Shown: positions 52,390 to 61,262, counted from the stretch's first letter. The stretch is 64,000 nt of DNA from Haloferax sp. Atlit-12N (GCF_003383095.1 NZ_PSYW01000001.1:62001-126000); one strand, 5' to 3'. Made by a program: numbers and translations. Notes: generated by a model from the letters alone, not told the origin.

Positions 52390-53429
52390 GCGTGTTCGAG
52401 CTATTCGGCATGTCGGCCGGGATGCTGGCGCTCTTCGTCGCATTCGGCGTCCTCATCGGCGTCCTGTTCGGCTTCTTCGGCATGGGTGGGTCGTTCCTCG
52501 TGACGCCCGCGCTGCTCGTCATGGGGTATCCCTCGCGCGTGGCCGTCGGCTCCGGCCTCGCGTTCGTCTTCGGGACCTCCGTCATCGCGACGCTGAAGCA
52601 CCGCGACCTCGGGCAGGTCGACTACAAACTCGGTATCTCGATGATTATCGGGACCACGGTCGGCCTCGAAGTCGGGAAGGAAATCGTCCTCTACCTCGAA
52701 GAACTCGGACTCGCCGGGAACATCATCAGCGTCACGTACGTGCTCTTGCTCGGCGGAATCGGGCTGTTCGTCACCTACGAGGCGCTGAAGGGCGGCGACG
52801 GCGGCGGCGTCAGCCACGACGTAGACGGCGACGCCGACATCGACGCCGACGACATCCCAGAGCTGGCGAAGAAGATTCAGAGCTACTCGCTCCCGCCGAT
52901 GATAACCCTCCGCGGCGGCGTCAAGGTCTCTTTGTGGATGATTCTCCTCGTCGCGTTCGCCACGGGGCTCCTCTCGGGCTTCCTCGGCGTCGGCGGCGGC
53001 TTCATCCGCATGCCCGCGCTGTTCTACCTCATCGGCGTTCCGGTGCCCATCGCGGTCGGGACCGACCTGTTCGAAATCATGTTCTCGGGCGGCATCGGCT
53101 CGTTCCTCTACGCGCAGTCCGGCGGCGTCGACCTCTCTATCGTCGCGCCGCTCCTCGCCGGCTCGGCGCTCGGTGCGCGCGTCGGCTCCGCGGCGACCTC
53201 CATCGTCGACGAGGACGAAATCAAGATTTACTTCGGCCTGATGTTGCTCCTCGGCGCGCTCGCCGTCGCCGTCCGGCAGGCCGGGAACTACCTCGGCATG
53301 GGCGTTCTCGACTACGTCAGTCTCGCGCTCATCCTCGGGTCGGCGCTCATGGTCTCCGGCGCGGTGCTCTACAGCGCCGTCAAGTCCATGCGCGCGCCCT
53401 CAGCCGCCGGGAGTTCGACCGCCGACTGA
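52386..53429 (+). CDS. TauE/SafE (TSUP)-family sulfite/sulfur anion exporter
   Basis: A 347-aa membrane protein with two TSUP halves. Half 1 has LIGVLFGFFGMGGSFLVTPALLVMGYPSRVAVGSGLAFVFGTSVIATLKH (about residues 23-72). A soluble acidic loop (about 138-160) separates it from half 2, with LLSGFLGVGGGFIRMPALFYLIGVPVPIAVGTDLFEIMFSG (about 197-237). About eight to nine TM helices are predicted. TSUP proteins export sulfite or other sulfonates. Beside a persulfide dioxygenase-like enzyme it would remove sulfite. It starts GTG overlapping the small peptide gene. Confidence 0.9.
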   Translation: MSVFELFGMSAGMLALFVAFGVLIGVLFGFFGMGGSFLVTPALLVMGYPSRVAVGSGLAFVFGTSVIATLKHRDLGQVDYKLGISMIIGTTVGLEVGKEIVLYLEELGLAGNIISVTYVLLLGGIGLFVTYEALKGGDGGGVSHDVDGDADIDADDIPELAKKIQSYSLPPMITLRGGVKVSLWMILLVAFATGLLSGFLGVGGGFIRMPALFYLIGVPVPIAVGTDLFEIMFSGGIGSFLYAQSGGVDLSIVAPLLAGSALGARVGSAATSIVDEDEIKIYFGLMLLLGALAVAVRQAGNYLGMGVLDYVSLALILGSALMVSGAVLYSAVKSMRAPSAAGSSTAD

Positions 53430-53506
53430 CGGCGACGGCTCGCACGCGAACCACACTCGCATCGAACCCGAATCCGCGACACCGGGCCGCGGTTTCTCCT
53501 CCGGTG

Positions 53507-53514
53507 TTGTGCAA
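53507..53514. promoter_or_regulatory. TTGTGCAA motif at the HTH-regulator promoter
   Basis: TTGTGCAA is the reverse complement of TTGCACAA found twice before the TSUP operon. It abuts the likely TATA element (ACTATACAAACC, CTTTTG) of the regulator, where an autoregulatory operator would be expected. The candidate site is inferred from position and recurrence only. Confidence 0.35.
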
Positions 53515-53560
53515 ACTATACAAACCCTTTTGAGGGCTGACCACGTAGCCCGAACCGACA

Positions 53561-53953
53561 ATGGCTAGCTCGATGGTCGAATACCTGCAATCGGACATGG
53601 AGTGTGAGGGACTCCTCGAGTGTCTCCACGGACTGAAGCAACTCGACCGGCGGTGTTTCGAGGTGCTCGTCGAGACCGACGAACACCTGACCGTCGACGA
53701 GGTCGCCGAAGCGGTCGAACGGGAGCGCTCGACCGCCTACCGCTCCATCCAGCGCCTGCTGCAGGCGGGGCTCATCCAGAAGGAACAGGTGAACTACGAA
53801 CACGGCGGCTACTACCACGTCTACCACCCGACCGACCCCAACGAGGTCGCAGACGACATGCAGCGCATGCTCAACGACTGGTACGCCCAGATGGGCACAC
53901 TCATCCAGGAGTTCCGCGACAAGTACGACGAGAAAATCGTCCCCGCGGAGTAG
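53561..53953 (+). CDS. HTH transcriptional regulator of the sulfur locus
   Basis: A 130-aa regulator. An N-terminal segment carries three cysteines (DMECEGLLECLHGLKQLDRRCFEVL, residues 12-36). It leads into a TrmB/MarR-like winged helix: TVDEVAEAVERERSTAYRSIQRLLQAGLIQKEQVNYEHGGYYHVYHP (about 43-90). A C-terminal amphipathic helix for dimerisation (VADDMQRMLNDWYAQMGTLIQEFRDKY) completes it. Cys placement suggests a thiol or persulfide sensor controlling the adjacent sulfur genes, by analogy with CstR/BigR-type regulators; this is inference. ATG 53561 is close to the predicted transcription start; a second ATG lies at 53573. Confidence 0.8.
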   Translation: MASSMVEYLQSDMECEGLLECLHGLKQLDRRCFEVLVETDEHLTVDEVAEAVERERSTAYRSIQRLLQAGLIQKEQVNYEHGGYYHVYHPTDPNEVADDMQRMLNDWYAQMGTLIQEFRDKYDEKIVPAE

Positions 53954-54062
53954 TTTTCTTCGACCGACGAGCGGCCGCCGCCTCTCGATTGGTCCACCTC
54001 CCAAATCGATTAGGTTCCGCATTCAACCGCACACAGTCCATAGCTACTGCTACGACCGCTCT

Positions 54063-54269
54063 ATGTCGAAGAGTAAAAGCAGTCCCCGAAATAACGAGTT
54101 CGTCGAAGAGTGCCAGTCGTGTGAAGCCCGGACGCCGCACGACGTCTCCATCGAAATCAAGACCGAGAGCCGGAAACGCGAGAACCGCGAGTTCTCCCGC
54201 GAGCCGTACCGCGTCACGCGCTGTACGCGCTGTGGGCACACGCGGTCTCAGCGAATGAACGACGCGTGA
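54063..54269 (+). CDS. Small zinc-ribbon protein (DUF7835-like)
   Basis: A 68-aa protein with two Cys pairs, FVEECQSCEARTPHDVS (residues 13-29) and RVTRCTRCGHTRSQRMN (about 50-66), forming a zinc beta-ribbon around a charged middle (IKTESRKRENREFSREPY). Haloarchaeal zinc ribbons of this size are numerous and of unknown role; nucleic-acid or protein binding is likely. It is isolated between the sulfur locus and the signalling cluster. Confidence 0.75.
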   Translation: MSKSKSSPRNNEFVEECQSCEARTPHDVSIEIKTESRKRENREFSREPYRVTRCTRCGHTRSQRMNDA

Positions 54270-54363
54270 GCGAGACCGCCGCCGACCGGCGCCCACCCTC
54301 GACAGACCACGCCCGAGCCCGACCGACCGCCTCCGCGACACCGACGTAGCCACGGTCCGTGCC

Positions 54364-54756
54364 ATGACACAGACACCCACGCCCGACGCGCCGACTGTCC
54401 TCCTCGTCGACGACGAGGCCGCCCTCGCCGATAGCCTCGCACTGTGGCTCGAATGCCACTACCGCGTCCGAGTCGCGTACTCCGGGCGTGAGGCCCTCCA
54501 GAGGTTCGACGAGAGCGTCGACCTCGTCTTCCTCGACCACAACCTCCCCGGCCTCTCCGGCGAATCCGTCCTCGAAGAACTCCGCCGCCGAGTCGATCCG
54601 GCGTCGTTCGGTGTCGTCATGCTCAGCGCCACGCCCGGCGACGAACTCGCCGACCTCCCCGTTGACGCCGTGCTCACGAAGCCAGTCACCAAACGCGACG
54701 TCTTCGACGCCGCCGACCGATTCGTCGGCGACGCGCCCGAAGCCAAACTCGACTAA
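54364..54756 (+). CDS. Single-domain response regulator (REC)
   Basis: A 130-aa receiver domain without output domain. VLLVDDEAALADSL has the acidic pair near residue 18, DLVFLDHNLPGLSGESV the phospho-acceptor Asp near 60, VVMLSATPGDE the Ser/Thr switch near 88 and VLTKPVTKRDV the Lys near 106. Such stand-alone regulators receive phosphate from a histidine kinase and act by protein contact. The kinase at 56700-58727 and the REC-Bat protein next to it are plausible partners. It converges with the Bat-like gene. Confidence 0.9.
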   Translation: MTQTPTPDAPTVLLVDDEAALADSLALWLECHYRVRVAYSGREALQRFDESVDLVFLDHNLPGLSGESVLEELRRRVDPASFGVVMLSATPGDELADLPVDAVLTKPVTKRDVFDAADRFVGDAPEAKLD

Positions 54757-54786
54757 TCTCCTTCCGACGGTCGGTAGCCGTCCGCC

Positions 54787-56541
54787 TCAGTCGTCCGCCG
54801 ACGCGGGATTCAACTCGTCGAAATACGTCTCGATGAGCTTTCGCTCCGCCGTCCGAAGGTGTTCGTGGAGCGTCGGCGGCGAGATACCGAGCGAGTCGGC
54901 GACCTCCTCGGCCGTGCTCCCGCGGGGCCACTCGAAGTAGCCGGAGACGAGCGACGTTTCGAGGACCGTCTGCTGCCGGTCTGTCAGTTTCGAGTCGAGC
55001 GTCCGGCGGAAAGAGTCGGCCGACTGGACGGACCGTTCCACCTCGCGCTTTGCGACGACCGAGACGCCGGCTGCAGCCGTCGTCACCGCCTCCACAAGCG
55101 CGCCGTGGTCGGCGTCGGCCGCGACGTGGAGCGCGAGGGTGCCGCTCCCCTCGGAGAGCGTCAACCGCTCCACGCTCGCGCCGTGGTCGATAGCGGTCGA
55201 CAGCACCGCCTCGGCGTCGGTGCGGAGTTCGACGACGGACTCCTCGTCGCCGTCGGCGACGACGCGGGCCTGCGAGACGTCGTCCGAGTCGATGGCGGCC
55301 GCGACCGCGTCGCACCCCGACGCGCCGGCGACGCTGACGAAACAGGTAAGCTCGTCGCCGGCGCGGGTGACGCCGTCCAGCGAGAGTCGGCAGTCAAGCG
55401 TCGCCGAGAGCCCGGCGAGCACGCTGGCGTCACCCGCGCCGGCGACCTGAAACTCCAGTTCGACGACGCTGTCACCGTTGAGAAGCTGCTTGCTCTGCGT
55501 CGCGTTGATACCGTTGCCGACGGTCGCGCCGAGGTCGGAAAACAGGCCCGCGGACTCCTCGTCGAAGCCGTCGGTCTCGTCGTAGACGACGAGCGCGCCG
55601 TACGCCGTCTCGCGGTAGTCGATAGCGACACAGAGCGCCGACACCGCGTCGAGGTCGGCGGCGTCGTCGCCGAAGACCGCCGCGCGGTGCGCCTCGGAGA
55701 TGTCCTCGAAGGCGAAGCCGTCTTCGACCGTTCCGTCGATGTCGAACGCCTCGTCGACGAAGTCGAGGTCGACGCCCGCGGGGTCGAGTCCGTAGCCCGC
55801 CGCGGCGGTACACCGGAGCGTGCCGGCGGCGGTGCGTCTGAGAACGAACGCGGCCTCGTGGGCGCTCGCGACCGCGTCGCAGACGGTCTGTTCGATTTCG
55901 TCGCGGGTCCGCGCATCGATTACCGCCCGGTCGATGTCGCGGAGGAGCTCGTTGGTTCGGCTCAGGCGGTCGAGCTGCGCCTCGCGGTTGCGAATCGCCG
56001 CCTCGTGTTCGGCCCGTACCGCCTTCAGCCGGCTGCGGAGGTCCGAAAGCGCCTCGGGTTCGCGGAGCTCCTCCACGTCCCGGCTGTCGAGCGCCGCCTC
56101 GGTGGATTCGAGCGCGAAATACTCGCGGACCTCGGACTCGAAGCCCGATCGCACGAGCAATTCTTCGACCGTCTCTTTGACCTCCGACTCCGAGACGGGT
56201 TTGACGAGGTAGGCGTCGAACGGCATGTCGACGATGTCGGTGTCCGGCTCGACCGCGGTCATCATCGCCACGCGGCAGTCGAGGCCGCGCTCGCGAATCT
56301 CGTCGAGCACGTCGTCGCCCGTGACGTTCGGCATTCGCCGGTCGAGGAGGACGACGTCGACCGTGTCGTCGAGTCGGTTGAGGGCTTCTTCACCGCCGTA
56401 GGCGGTCTCGACGGCGAACCGCTCGCCGTCGAGCCAGTACCGGCAGGTGTCTGCGAGGTCCTCGTCGTCGTCGACCACGAGGACGACCTGCTCGGCGGCC
56501 CGCTGTTCGGGGCTCTCGCGCGCCGAGCGTTCGGTGACCAT
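54787..56541 (-). CDS. Bat-like regulator: REC-HalX-GAF-bacterioopsin activator-HTH_10
   Basis: A 584-aa transcriptional regulator. Receiver domain: VVLVVDDDEDLADTCRYWLDG (residues about 20-40), phospho-acceptor in VDVVLLDRRMPNVTGDDVL and Lys in AYLVKPVSESEV. A helical HalX segment (RSRLKAVRAEHEAAIRNREAQLDRLSRTNELLRDI) follows. Next come a GAF-like sensor (about 215-350) and a bacterioopsin-activator domain. The C-terminal HTH_10 is KLTDRQQTVLETSLVSGYFEWPRGSTAEEVADSLGISPPTLHEHLRTAERKL. A minus-strand TATA (ATATATTA) at 56572-56579 lies about 32 nt from ATG 56541, preferred over an upstream ATG. It is likely regulated by phosphorylation and small molecules or redox. Confidence 0.9.
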   Translation of the reverse strand: MVTERSARESPEQRAAEQVVLVVDDDEDLADTCRYWLDGERFAVETAYGGEEALNRLDDTVDVVLLDRRMPNVTGDDVLDEIRERGLDCRVAMMTAVEPDTDIVDMPFDAYLVKPVSESEVKETVEELLVRSGFESEVREYFALESTEAALDSRDVEELREPEALSDLRSRLKAVRAEHEAAIRNREAQLDRLSRTNELLRDIDRAVIDARTRDEIEQTVCDAVASAHEAAFVLRRTAAGTLRCTAAAGYGLDPAGVDLDFVDEAFDIDGTVEDGFAFEDISEAHRAAVFGDDAADLDAVSALCVAIDYRETAYGALVVYDETDGFDEESAGLFSDLGATVGNGINATQSKQLLNGDSVVELEFQVAGAGDASVLAGLSATLDCRLSLDGVTRAGDELTCFVSVAGASGCDAVAAAIDSDDVSQARVVADGDEESVVELRTDAEAVLSTAIDHGASVERLTLSEGSGTLALHVAADADHGALVEAVTTAAAGVSVVAKREVERSVQSADSFRRTLDSKLTDRQQTVLETSLVSGYFEWPRGSTAEEVADSLGISPPTLHEHLRTAERKLIETYFDELNPASADD

Positions 56542-56699
56542 CGTATCGAACACACAGTAACGGCGAACGGTAATATATCTGCCCATCGCAGCGGGTGGAA
56601 TTTAGGCGGTTCAGTGACCCGATTCGGCCGTCTCCGATGGTCGGGGGGGATTCCCGAGACCGACTGCGAACCGACCCGCGAGCCGACCGCGAGCCGAAC

Positions 56700-58727
56700 T
56701 CACGCCCGCGGGAGCGTGATGACGAACGTGGCTCCGCCGCGGTCGTTGTCCTCGATTTCGACCGTCCCGCCGTAGCTCTCGACGATTTCGCGGACCAGAA
56801 AGAGGCCGAAGCCGTTGCCCGGGTTCGATAGGTCCTCGATGCGCTGGTCGACGATGCGGTGTTTCTCCTCGTCGGGAACGCCCGGCCCGTTGTCGGAGAC
56901 GCGGAGTTCGACCACGTCGTCGCCGGCGCCCACCTCGACTTCGACCGTCGGGTTCGGCTTGTCGTTGTGCTGGACGGCGTTCTTCAGCAGGTGTTCGACG
57001 ACCTCGTCCAGCAGGTCGTCGGCGACGACCGAGATGTCCGGCAGTCGCCCGACAGCGACGCTCGCGGCGTCGGACTCCCGGCGGAGCGAGTCCACGCCGT
57101 GGTCGACCGCCTCGTCGATTCGCCGCGGGCGGAACTCGTGGGACTCGCGCTCGACGATGACCTTCATGAACGTCCGCATCGTCCCGACGAGTTCGGTCAT
57201 CTCGCGGACGCGCCCCTGTATCGTTTCGAGATGAGTCAGCCCCGCGTCGTCCACGAAGTCCTCGACGATGTCCGCGCGCGCGCCGACCACGTTCAGCCCG
57301 TTGAGGAGGTTGTGGCGGATGATGCGGTTCACGAACTCCAGTCGCTCCTGCTCGCGGCGCAACTCCCGCTCTCGCTCCTTGCGGGCGGTGATGTCGTGGC
57401 CTTCGAGGACCAGAAGCGACACCGTGCCGTCGCCGTCGCCGTCGCCGTCGCGGACCGGGGTGACGGAGAAGTCGATGACGACCGGCCGGTCGGTGTTCTC
57501 CCGTTCGATTTCGACCTCGTAGCGGACGAACGCTCCTTCGGAAGCGCGGCCGAGAGCGGCCCGGAGGTCGGCGATGCGCTCATCGTCGCCGTGCCACCAC
57601 GGCGTCTCCCACGCCTGCAACCCCACCACGTCGTCGCGGTCGGCGTCAACGAGGTCGAGCGCGGCATCGTTCACCCGGAGGACCGTGCCGTCTGGCTCGA
57701 CCAGCCCGATGTACTGGAAGGTGCTGTTGAACACCGCGTCGAGCTGTTGCTCGCGGCGCTTCCGTTCGGTCATGTCGCGGGTCACCTTGGCGAAGCCGAT
57801 GACCTCACCGGCGTCGTCGGTCAGGGCGGTGATGGTGACAGACGCCCAAAAGCGAGTGCCGTCGGCACGGACGCGCCACCCCTCGTTCTCCGCTCGGCCC
57901 TCGGTCCGTGCTCGGTCGAGGAGGCGCTCTGGCAGGCCGTCTTCGGCGTCCTCGTCGGTGTAGAACGTCTCGATGTGCTTGCCGAGTATCTCCTCCGTAT
58001 CGTAGCCTTTGATGGCCGCCGCGCCGCGGTTCCAACTCTCGACGCGACCCGAGGCGTCGAGGCGGAACAGCGCGTACTCCTCGATGTCCTCGACGATGCG
58101 CGAAAACGCCTGCTCGCGGCGTTCGAGTTCGCGCTCGCGCTCCCGCCGGACGTGGGTGTCGATGCCGTGGGCGACGGCGTGGCCGAGGTTCGAAATCGGC
58201 TCGGCGAGCTCCGCGGTGAACGCCCGCTCGTGTTCGGCGTACATCGTGAGCACGCCGTAGCGCGCGTCGTCGTAGACGAGCGGCACCGACGCCGCCGAGC
58301 GGTAGCCCCGTTCGAGCGCCGGTTCGCGGAACGGTCCGAACGCCGGCTCGTCGGCGATGCTCTGGGTCGCCTGCACCGCGTTCGACCGGACCGCGCGGCC
58401 GACGGGGCCGTTGCCCTCGGGGCGCGCCGCCGACACCGACACGTCTATCTCGTCGAGATAGCCGTCTTCGACGCCGGCCCACGCGGTCGGCTCCACGTCG
58501 CCGGTCGTCTCGTCGACCACGCCGACCCACGCGAACCGGAGTTCGTCGGTCTGGACGAGTCGCTCGCAGACCTGGCGTTCGATGCCCGCGCGCCCGCCGG
58601 CGTCGACGATGGCCTCGTTCACGTCCGCGACGACCTCGTTGAACGTCGCGAGGATGTCGAGTCGCTGGCGCAGTTCGCGCTCCGTTGCAGACGGGTCGTC
58701 GACCGACTGCGGAGACCCGTCGGTCAT
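56700..58727 (-). CDS. GAF-PAS-PAS sensor histidine kinase (soluble)
   Basis: A 675-aa kinase without TM helices. An N-terminal GAF domain (residues about 30-195, LDILATFNEVVADVNEAIV to GVLTMYAEHE) is followed by PAS1 (about 215-330, ending VIGFAKVTRDMTERKRRE) and PAS2 (about 335-460). The H-box is LEFVNRIIRHNLLNGLNVVGARA near 482. The ATPase domain has HLLKNAVQHNDKPNP, ELRVSDNGPGVPDEEK and NGFGLFLVREIVESYGG. It senses a cytosolic signal and phosphorylates a receiver; the nearby REC proteins are candidates. A GDGDGDG stretch near residue 435 is a micro-repeat in the gene. Confidence 0.92.
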   Translation of the reverse strand: MTDGSPQSVDDPSATERELRQRLDILATFNEVVADVNEAIVDAGGRAGIERQVCERLVQTDELRFAWVGVVDETTGDVEPTAWAGVEDGYLDEIDVSVSAARPEGNGPVGRAVRSNAVQATQSIADEPAFGPFREPALERGYRSAASVPLVYDDARYGVLTMYAEHERAFTAELAEPISNLGHAVAHGIDTHVRRERERELERREQAFSRIVEDIEEYALFRLDASGRVESWNRGAAAIKGYDTEEILGKHIETFYTDEDAEDGLPERLLDRARTEGRAENEGWRVRADGTRFWASVTITALTDDAGEVIGFAKVTRDMTERKRREQQLDAVFNSTFQYIGLVEPDGTVLRVNDAALDLVDADRDDVVGLQAWETPWWHGDDERIADLRAALGRASEGAFVRYEVEIERENTDRPVVIDFSVTPVRDGDGDGDGTVSLLVLEGHDITARKERERELRREQERLEFVNRIIRHNLLNGLNVVGARADIVEDFVDDAGLTHLETIQGRVREMTELVGTMRTFMKVIVERESHEFRPRRIDEAVDHGVDSLRRESDAASVAVGRLPDISVVADDLLDEVVEHLLKNAVQHNDKPNPTVEVEVGAGDDVVELRVSDNGPGVPDEEKHRIVDQRIEDLSNPGNGFGLFLVREIVESYGGTVEIEDNDRGGATFVITLPRA

Positions 58728-59132
58728 CCGTCCCGACCTCCCCTCGAACCGGCGTCCCGTCGTGCGTGCATACCCCGACTCTAACCCCCACTGACTTGTG
58801 CGTTTCTCGGTCGGCCCGAACCAGACCTAACCACGTAGGGCCGTGAATTAGTACCGACCGCGCCATTCGACTATATGGCCACAGTGACCTGCCCGGGTCA
58901 CTCGTCGTGCCCGCACGACCCTACGGCGGAATCGACAACCTACCCCCTCTCTCCGCCTTGGGGACGTGTCCCTGCCCAAACCCCAACTCCCTTTCCACGA
59001 AATCGCCCGACGAGCGACGGGTGTTTCGTTCGTGTCCCCGAGGCGTACATTCATTTCTAGCCGATGCAGATACAAGACCAAAAGCACGCACCACCGCGCC
59101 ATTTACGCCGGATGAGCACATACGTGCAACCC
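58728..59132. other. Intergenic region between the histidine kinase and UPF0058 genes
   Basis: No gene is supported in about 400 nt. CTATATGG at 58870-58877 is TATA-like. The perfect dyad AGTGACC-N6-GGTCACT at 58883-58902 lies just downstream of it. A second box CCATTTACG at 59099-59106 serves the UPF0058 gene. The reading frame 58875-59060 begins within the TATA and has no family-like content. Confidence 0.4.
58883..58902. repeat. Inverted repeat AGTGACC-N6-GGTCACT
   Basis: The dyad has 7-bp perfect arms and lies directly downstream of a TATA-like element. This position suits an operator or the 5' hairpin of a small transcript. Confidence 0.4.
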
Positions 59133-59435
59133 ATGAAGAAAAACGAGCTCATTCACGTGCATTCGCTGCTCGTGGAAATCGCCACAGACTACCGCGACCG
59201 CGGAGTGCTCACGAGCGCCGACCTCGAACCGTACCACCAACTCGGAATCGGCCCGATGGCCCTCCGAGACTGCCGCGCCGACCACGAGCGGGCCGTCCGA
59301 ACGCTCACAACCGTCCTCGCGGTCGGTGCCGCCCGCGACCTCGACCGCGACGCGGAGTCGGTGCCCGGCCGACACCTGCTCCGTCCCGACGAGGCGACCG
59401 ACACCGACACCGACCAGCGCGTCACGTCACACTGA
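59133..59435 (+). CDS. UPF0058-family protein
   Basis: A 100-aa archaeal protein. MKKNELIHVHSLLVEIATDYRDRGVL (residues 1-26) and LGIGPMALRDCRADHERAVRTLTTVL are family hallmarks; His and Asp residues may bind metal. Structures in the family show a helical fold, but the function is unknown. ATG 59133 is preferred because homologues begin MKKxELIH and the TATA CCATTTACG lies 28-34 nt upstream. The acidic C-terminal tail (DTDTDQRVTSH) is short. An oligo-T (TTTTCTTC) follows the stop. Confidence 0.88.
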   Translation: MKKNELIHVHSLLVEIATDYRDRGVLTSADLEPYHQLGIGPMALRDCRADHERAVRTLTTVLAVGAARDLDRDAESVPGRHLLRPDEATDTDTDQRVTSH

Positions 59436-59519
59436 TATTTTCTTCGCGGACTCCCCCTCGAACAGCGGCGGCACCGGCCGACGGATGGACCTAAGAGCGC
59501 CCGGTGAGACGCCCCCGGT

Positions 59520-61262
59520 ATGCGACTCGAAGACTATTGGGGAGTCGGCCCGAAGACCTCGGACCGACTGAAATCGGCTCTCGGCAGGGAGGGAGCGGTC
59601 GCCGCTATCGAGTCGGCCGACGTGCGGGCGCTCGTCGACGCCGGCGTCACCCGCGGGCGGGCGGTTCGCATTCTCCGCCGCGCCGACGGGCAGGCCGGCA
59701 TCGACGCGCTGTCGACCCGCGACGCCCGCGACGTGTACGACGACCTCCTGTCGCTCGCGAGCGACCGCGCGCTGACCGAACACGCCGCCGACCGAATCCG
59801 CGTCCTGACGCCGCTTCCGACCGTCGGAGACCGGCGCGACCGCCTCGACCGCGTCCTCGCGGCGCGGGAGGCGTGGGCCGACCTCGACGACGACGCCCGC
59901 GACGCCGTCGAAGCGACGTTCCGCGAGTACGACGAGGCCGGCGAGACCGAGCGCGCCGCCGTTCGCGCCGCGCTCGAACTCAGGGAGGCTGGACTCCGCG
60001 GCGAGCCGTTCGACGCGCTGGAGGAGGCAGACCCGGACGCCCTCCGCGACGCGCTCGGCGCGCTCGGCTACGTCGACAAGGACGGCTCGGTCGCCGCGGG
60101 TGCCGACGACCGCCTCGACAGCCTGCGGAGCCGACTCGACACCGCGAACGAACTCCAATCCGGCTCGTTCGACGTGCTCGAAACCATCCAGTCGCGGGGC
60201 GTCCGCTCGCTCGACGACTTCCGCGCCGCGTTCGTCCAGTACGTCGCACAGGAGACCGACCTCTCGCGCGGCGAGGTCGAAGCGGTCGCCGCCGAGGACG
60301 CCCGCGACGCGACCGACTTCGTAAGCGCGTCGCTCCGGGCGCTCGTCGAGGACCTCGAAGCCGACGTCACCGCGCGCGAGGAGACCGTCGCCGAGGAGCT
60401 CCGCGACCGTATCTGGGCCGCTCGCGACGACGTGGACCTCGCGGTCGAGGCCGTCGACGAGGTCGCGCTGTCGCTGTCGCTCGCGCGGTTCGCCGACGAG
60501 TACGACCTGACGCGGCCGGACATCGCCGAGACGGGGCTGGCGGTCTGCGGGGCGCGCAACCTCTTCATCGACGACCCACAGCCCGTCTCCTACGCCGTCG
60601 GCGACCACGAACTCGCGTGCGCGTCGGGGCCGACGCCGCCGGTCGGCGACCGCGTGTCGGTCCTCACCGGGGCCAACAGCGGCGGGAAGACGACCCTGCT
60701 GGAGACGCTCTCGCAGGTCGCCATCCTCGCGTCGATGGGGCTTCCCGTCCCCGCCGAGTCGGCGGTCGTCGGCCGGTTCGATTCGGTCGTGTTCCACCGC
60801 CGGCACGCGAGCTTCAACGCGGGCGTGCTCGAATCGACGCTCAAGTCAATCGTCCCGCCGCTGTCGGGCGACGGGCGGACGCTGATGCTCGTCGACGAGT
60901 TCGAGGCCATCACCGAACCGGGCCGCGCGGCCGACCTGCTCAACGGCCTCGTGAACCTCACCGTCGAGCGCGACGCCTTCGGCGTCTACGTCACGCACCT
61001 CGCGGACGAACTGAGCCCGCTCCCGCCGGAGGCGCGCATCGACGGCATCTTCGCCGAGGGCCTGACCGACGAGTTGGAACTGCGCGTGGACTACCAGCCG
61101 CGGTTCGGCACGGTCGGCAAGTCCACGCCGGAGTTCATCGTCTCGCGGCTGGTGGCGAACGCCCGCGACCGCGCCGAGCGCGCCGGCTTCGAGGCGCTGG
61201 CTGCGGCGGTGGGCGAAGAAGCGGTACAAAAGACGCTGTCCGACGCCGAGTTCGTCGGCTGA
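59520..61262 (+). CDS. mutS5: MutS5-like DNA mismatch-repair-family ATPase
   Basis: A 580-aa MutS-related protein without the N-terminal mismatch-recognition domain. Residues 1-70 contain helix-hairpin-helix-like motifs (YWGVGPKTSDRLKSAL, VRALVDAGVTRGRAVRIL). A long helical core/clamp (about 80-320) follows. The ABC-type ATPase has Walker A SVLTGANSGGKTTLLETLS near 382, HASFNAGVLESTLKSI and Walker B RTLMLVDEFEAITEPGRA near 457. TEFIVSRLVANAR-type residues end the dimer region. No Smr endonuclease domain is present, unlike MutS2. It may act on branched or recombining DNA; haloarchaeal MutS5 roles are poorly known. Confidence 0.85.
   Translation: MRLEDYWGVGPKTSDRLKSALGREGAVAAIESADVRALVDAGVTRGRAVRILRRADGQAGIDALSTRDARDVYDDLLSLASDRALTEHAADRIRVLTPLPTVGDRRDRLDRVLAAREAWADLDDDARDAVEATFREYDEAGETERAAVRAALELREAGLRGEPFDALEEADPDALRDALGALGYVDKDGSVAAGADDRLDSLRSRLDTANELQSGSFDVLETIQSRGVRSLDDFRAAFVQYVAQETDLSRGEVEAVAAEDARDATDFVSASLRALVEDLEADVTAREETVAEELRDRIWAARDDVDLAVEAVDEVALSLSLARFADEYDLTRPDIAETGLAVCGARNLFIDDPQPVSYAVGDHELACASGPTPPVGDRVSVLTGANSGGKTTLLETLSQVAILASMGLPVPAESAVVGRFDSVVFHRRHASFNAGVLESTLKSIVPPLSGDGRTLMLVDEFEAITEPGRAADLLNGLVNLTVERDAFGVYVTHLADELSPLPPEARIDGIFAEGLTDELELRVDYQPRFGTVGKSTPEFIVSRLVANARDRAERAGFEALAAAVGEEAVQKTLSDAEFVG

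Noticed and set aside
58875..59060. A 61-codon plus-strand frame before UPF0058
   Set aside because: It starts inside the TATA-like element and has no conserved-looking segment.
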